DNA from: Mactromeris polynyma
Lineage: Eukaryota > Mollusca > Bivalvia > Venerida > Mactridae
Direction: 5' to 3'
DNA: 64,000 nucleotides
Assembly: GCA_032209605.1 (NCBI GenBank)
Contig: JASFXZ010000001.1
Location: forward strand, 7,627,703 to 7,691,702
Shown: in pieces, positions 60,181-64,000 of the stretch
Numbering within the stretch: the first letter of the stretch is position 1
Layout: each line of letters opens with the position of its first letter
The notes under the pieces: generated by a model
Databases searched by the model: none
What the model was told of the DNA's origin: nothing
What the model saw: only the letters and a program-made list of their open reading frames with translations
Made by a program: the position numbers and the translations under genes

Positions 60181-61745
60181 TAAATATACAGAATGACCAA
60201 TGTAATCAAGTACACTACATGTACATAATGACCTATGTAATCCAGTACACTACATGTACAGACTGACATGTACAATCCAGTACACTACATGTACAGAATG
60301 ACTTATGCAATCCAGTACACTACATGTACAGAATGACCTATGCAATCCAGTACACTACATGTACAGAATGACCTATGCAATCCAGTACACTACATGTACA
60401 GAATGACCTATGCAATCCAGTACACTACATGTACAGAATGACTTATGCAATCCAGTACACTACATATACAGAATGACCTATGCAATCCAGTACACTACAT
60501 GTACAGACTGACATGTACAATCCAGTACACTACATGTACAGAATGACTTATGCAATCCAGTACACTACATGTACAGAATGACCTATGCAATCCAGTACAC
60601 TACATATACAGAATGACCAGCGCACAATTCAGAACAATACATATACATAATGGCTTATGCTTGCCAGTACAGTACATATACAGAATGACCAATGCAATCC
60701 AGTACAGTACATTTACAGAATGACCAATGTAATCCAGTACAGTAAATATACAGAATGACCAATGCAATCAAGTACACTACATGTACAGAATGACTTATGC
60801 AATCCAGTACACTACATGCATAGAATGACCTATGCAATCCAGTACACTACATGTACAGAATGACCTATGCAATCCAGTACACTACATGTACAGAATGACC
60901 TATGCAATCCAGTACACTTCATGTACAGAATGACCTATGCAATCCAGCACACTACATGTACAGAATGACCTATGCAATCCAGTACACTACATGTATAGAA
61001 TGACATGTACAATCCAGTACAGTATATATACAGAATGACATGTACAATCCAGTACAGTATACATGTATATACAGAATGACATGTACAATCCAGTACAGTA
61101 TATATACAGAATGACATGTACAATCCAGTACAGTATATATACAGAATGACATGTACAATCCAGTACAGTATATATACAGAATGACATGTACAATCCAGTA
61201 CACTACATGTACAGAATGACATGTACAGTCCAGTACAGTATATATACAGAATGACATGTACAATCCAGTAAAGTATATATACAGAATGACATGTACAATC
61301 CAGTACAGTATATATACAGCATGACATGTAATATCCAGTACAGTTTATAAACATAAAGACATGTACAATTCAGTACAGTATATATATACAGAATGACATG
61401 TACAATATAGAAATACAAACGAAATATAGTGTAGTACGTATACTGAATGACAAAGTAGTCCAGTAGAGAGTATTTACAGTACGATAAATACAATCCAGTA
61501 TAGATCTTATACAAAATGACAATGCAATCCAGCAGGGTACATATATAAAATGACAAATGAATTCCTGTAGAGTACATGTACAGTATAACACATGTAATCC
61601 ATTAGAGTACATATTGAGAATGACAAATGCAATCCAGTTATATTCATATATGGAATGACCAATCGTATACATAATAGCCAATACAATCCGGTTCAATTCG
61701 TATACAGAATATCAATGCAATCCAGTAGAGTGCACATACAGAAGT
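60181..61745 (+). repeat. 35-bp tandem array, about 44 units, two subfamilies
   Basis: The unit acagaatgacctatgcaatc plus cagtacactacatgt is 35 bp. Units up to about 61000 are mostly type A (ctatgcaatccagtacacta). From about 61000 to 61400 they are type B (catgtacaatccagtacagt, atatatacagaatga). Beyond 61400 they decay progressively. Minus-strand frames through it (WIVHVILYIYCTGLY type) are artefacts of the repeat. Confidence 0.93.
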
Positions 61746-62175
61746 CTGTATTTGCGGGGACCAAATTTCTTCCCAACATGAAAAAAGGCCTCACTCGTTC
61801 AGAAATTAACCAACAACCGATGTTCACTTTAATTGGAAGTAATATGAAAAAACAGTTTAACCCCTTAAAGAAAAGATGCAAGGAATGATGCTCGCTTTAT
61901 TTGTAACGAGAAATCGGCCTCATCCGTTAAAAAATGAACATCGAAAAAATTATCATTCACAATTTGTTCATAATATGAAAAAAAAACGGAAATTAAGAAA
62001 GAACCGATGCGCACTGGCGTATTGGACAGGCTTATTTTCTGCAACACTAAACTTTCGTTGAGCACGTATTTTATTCGACTGATGTCTTGGTAGTAAATTG
62101 CGCAGTAGTCAAGAACTTCAAGTGTGGGAAGAAAGTCACGTGATCAAAATAAAGTGCTCTCCGAAAAAGTACAAT
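61746..62175. other. AT-rich sequence, no gene seen
   Basis: Short frames on both strands only. An aaaaaacag/gaaaaaaac-rich stretch around 61850-62000 has a weak internal resemblance (cctcactcgttcagaaatta near 61790 and cctcatccgttaaaaaatga near 61919, about 129 bp apart), so a decayed tandem duplication is possible. Confidence 0.4.
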
Positions 62176-62331
62176 CAGGGCCGTAAATTACATGGAGGCA
62201 TGTAGGCAGTTGCCTCCTATTGCGGGCTGAAAAAAACAACATTTTTTGTCTAAAAAGGGTCCACAATTTTTTTCGTCTCGCTCCGCTCGGCGGGGTGCCT
62301 CCCCTTCCAGGGGAGGCAATTTACGGCCCTG
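62176..62331. mobile_element. Foldback MITE with CAGGGCCGTAAATT termini
   Basis: Perfect inverted ends CAGGGCCGTAAATT (62176-62189) and AATTTACGGCCCTG (62318-62331). The inner ggaggca pairs with tgcctcc. ACAAT flanks both sides (62171-62175 and 62332-62336). The CAGGG start suggests hAT, but the 5-bp duplication is short for hAT (8 bp expected). Locally GC-rich centre (cgctccgctcggcggggtgc). Confidence 0.82.
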
Positions 62332-64000
62332 ACAATATAAGTCGAATATTTGCCGTATGTTAAACATTGGTCAAGCTCTCACTCGTTAGAAATAAATACT
62401 TCATAAGGGGCAGGTGTAAAAGGCGGCGGCGCCGTACTTTACAATAAATATTGAATGAAAAACACGGCGGTTGCCATTAACCTTTTTAATATTTGACATA
62501 TAATAATAATTTAGGTATCAATCGATATTTGTTGTTCTAAAATGACTGAAAATGGTCGTTTTTCCCTGAAATTAATTGAATATGAAAAGTATATTTTGTG
62601 TTTTACAATGAACTATAGAGTTTTATAAATAAAGTAAAATTGTAACTCGCTTTTTTCAAACATTTAAATATCACCTTTTTCGCAAATTTCGGACCGTAGA
62701 CTAAAAAGAAAATTTTCAAACATTTATTTTCATTGCTTTGAAGCTCAATCAGTTTATTAAATAAATGTGGTGAATCACTGAACTCAACAAATATTCGCAC
62801 CAAAGTAACTTTGAATTTGAACTCTTCAATAGAAGTAGATACTGTGAGCAGTTTCGAACGCACTTTTTAGATTTAGTGTAGGTATTGCAGGCATCTAATT
62901 AAAGTGATAAAGCCGGATGCAGCATATTATACAAACCGTTAATTTAACATCGAATGCACTTTTAGGAAGAATTTGGGGAATTATGACTTTTTATATATTG
63001 TTGGTGTTACTTATAAATAGGATGACAATAGCTTGGTTGTTAAACTGTAAAGACGAGAAATTTAACACAGTATAACTTAAGTAAATATGATTTTGGTCAC
63101 GGTATTGTTTAAATTAATACACGTACATGAAAATGAAAAAAATATTACATTAATGTTATTTATATATATTGTGATGTAGATGTTACAATTAGTCAGATTT
63201 ATACGAAATAAATTCAAAAACATAAAGTTTGATGTTCCTCTCAAAGTTTTACACCGGGACATTGAATTTAGTGTAAAAATACGCAACGAAATGTATCTCT
63301 CAACGAAATTCTTTACAATACTTATCAAGTCATTTCTAATAATCAGTTTATAGAATGTTAGCAATACAACAATATATTCCAAGTTAAACAAATAAATACA
63401 CAATAAATCGGAAAACAATTATACAGAGAAATACACAATAACATAATATTTCCGAATCAAAATTCGACTGAACACATTTATAGATCATGATGTATTTTGA
63501 CAATTTGGCAAGGAATGCACGTATAATCAAATCAAAACGCGAAACACTGGTACTGCTATTTCATCGTTTCATCGTGTCTCATTTTACATATTTTTCACTT
63601 GTATTGGAAACGACATTTTTGATCATATAAACATAATACCTACAGGTGTTAACGGACATGTCAGGTTGCATATTTTGAAGCAAGAGAGAAACAGTACTCT
63701 GATTGTGACACTTCGACTCAAAATCAAACTTGATCGAAACCTTGTGGCAAAACAAATTGTGCAGTTATGATCAAGATAGCTTAGGAAATGTGACTTCTAT
63801 AATGTAAATAAAATAATTGTTGACATACGGACCTACAAGTTCACTATAAGCACTTCGTGCAAGGCATTGTTTGAGTTAAATGGGTATGCTCACACATTTA
63901 AAGCATTTATGTATAGTTGATGGGAAACATCAATGAATCAGCTGTGTATATTACCTTAATATGAGTGCACTGAACTCCCAGTCAGTTTCCAGTTTCTTTT
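62332..64000. other. AT-rich sequence, no gene seen
   Basis: No credible exon. 63641-63716 (acaggtgttaacggacatgt, then gagagaaacagtactctgat) matches the interior of the MITE at 15073-15503, so part of a related element lies here. Two minus-strand frames (62603-62863, 63077-63418) are Phe/Ile/Asn-rich AT-driven frames and are not called. Confidence 0.4.

Noticed and set aside
60935..61696. Minus-strand frames of 97-139 codons with hydrophobic repeats resembling membrane segments
   Set aside because: They follow the 35-bp tandem array. As 35 is not a multiple of 3 the three frames cycle through the same text, a hallmark of an artefact.
60181..61745. CRISPR-like regular repeats
   Set aside because: The units are contiguous without unique spacers and the sequence is eukaryotic; this is satellite DNA.
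63077..63418. 113-codon minus-strand frame
   Set aside because: Ile/Asn/Phe/Leu-rich as expected for random AT-rich DNA; no motif, start context or repeat homology.

Overview
The window is eukaryotic and looks like a mollusc, most likely a bivalve. It is AT-rich, gene-poor and full of short non-autonomous transposons, tRNA-derived SINEs, decayed CR1/jockey-like LINEs and tandem arrays. The one host gene has small exons, long introns and canonical GT-AG sites. The bivalve assignment rests on the general look of the repeats (for example the GCTCACCTGAGC-ended elements and tandem cores of about 145 bp). It is an inference from memory, not from a database search.

The only convincing host gene is TRAPPC13 on the + strand, a subunit of the TRAPP III tethering / Rab1 guanine-exchange complex. 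Ten exons between 17689 and 48244 join in frame to give 396 residues from the first visible Met, and end at a TGA at 48242-48244. A poly(A) signal follows at 48944-48949. The first visible exon opens with two bases that should complete a codon, so a short upstream 5' exon (about 16 residues) is missing; I could not find it in 1-17688. The introns hold four long tandem arrays: a (GAT/AAT)n microsatellite and a roughly 40-bp minisatellite in the 9.2-kb intron, a 51-bp minisatellite in the 8.5-kb intron, and a 24-bp minisatellite in the 2.0-kb intron. They also hold at least five SINE families. An exon-like block at 27789-28025 is in phase with the preceding TRAPPC13 exon and has its own stop and poly(A) signal. 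It could be an alternative last exon.

Region by region. 1-7110 is dominated by a long inverted repeat: arms of about 1.7-1.9 kb around a 2.6-kb spacer, rich in the palindrome GTTCATGAAC. One arm was later hit by a SINE and the other by a mariner-type transposon remnant. 7111-17688 is mostly unique AT-rich DNA with scattered MITE-like elements. 17689-48970 is TRAPPC13. 48970-60180 is a retrotransposon field on the - strand: two related LINE families, one of them carried inside a segmental duplication (49599-53391 versus 54512-57606), with a 145-bp tandem array between LINE copies. 60181-61745 is a 35-bp tandem array with two sequence subfamilies, abutting the broken end of a LINE. 61746-64000 is unique AT-rich DNA with one 156-bp hAT-like foldback element.

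No rRNA, CRISPR or genuine tRNA gene is present. The tRNA-like stretches are SINE heads.
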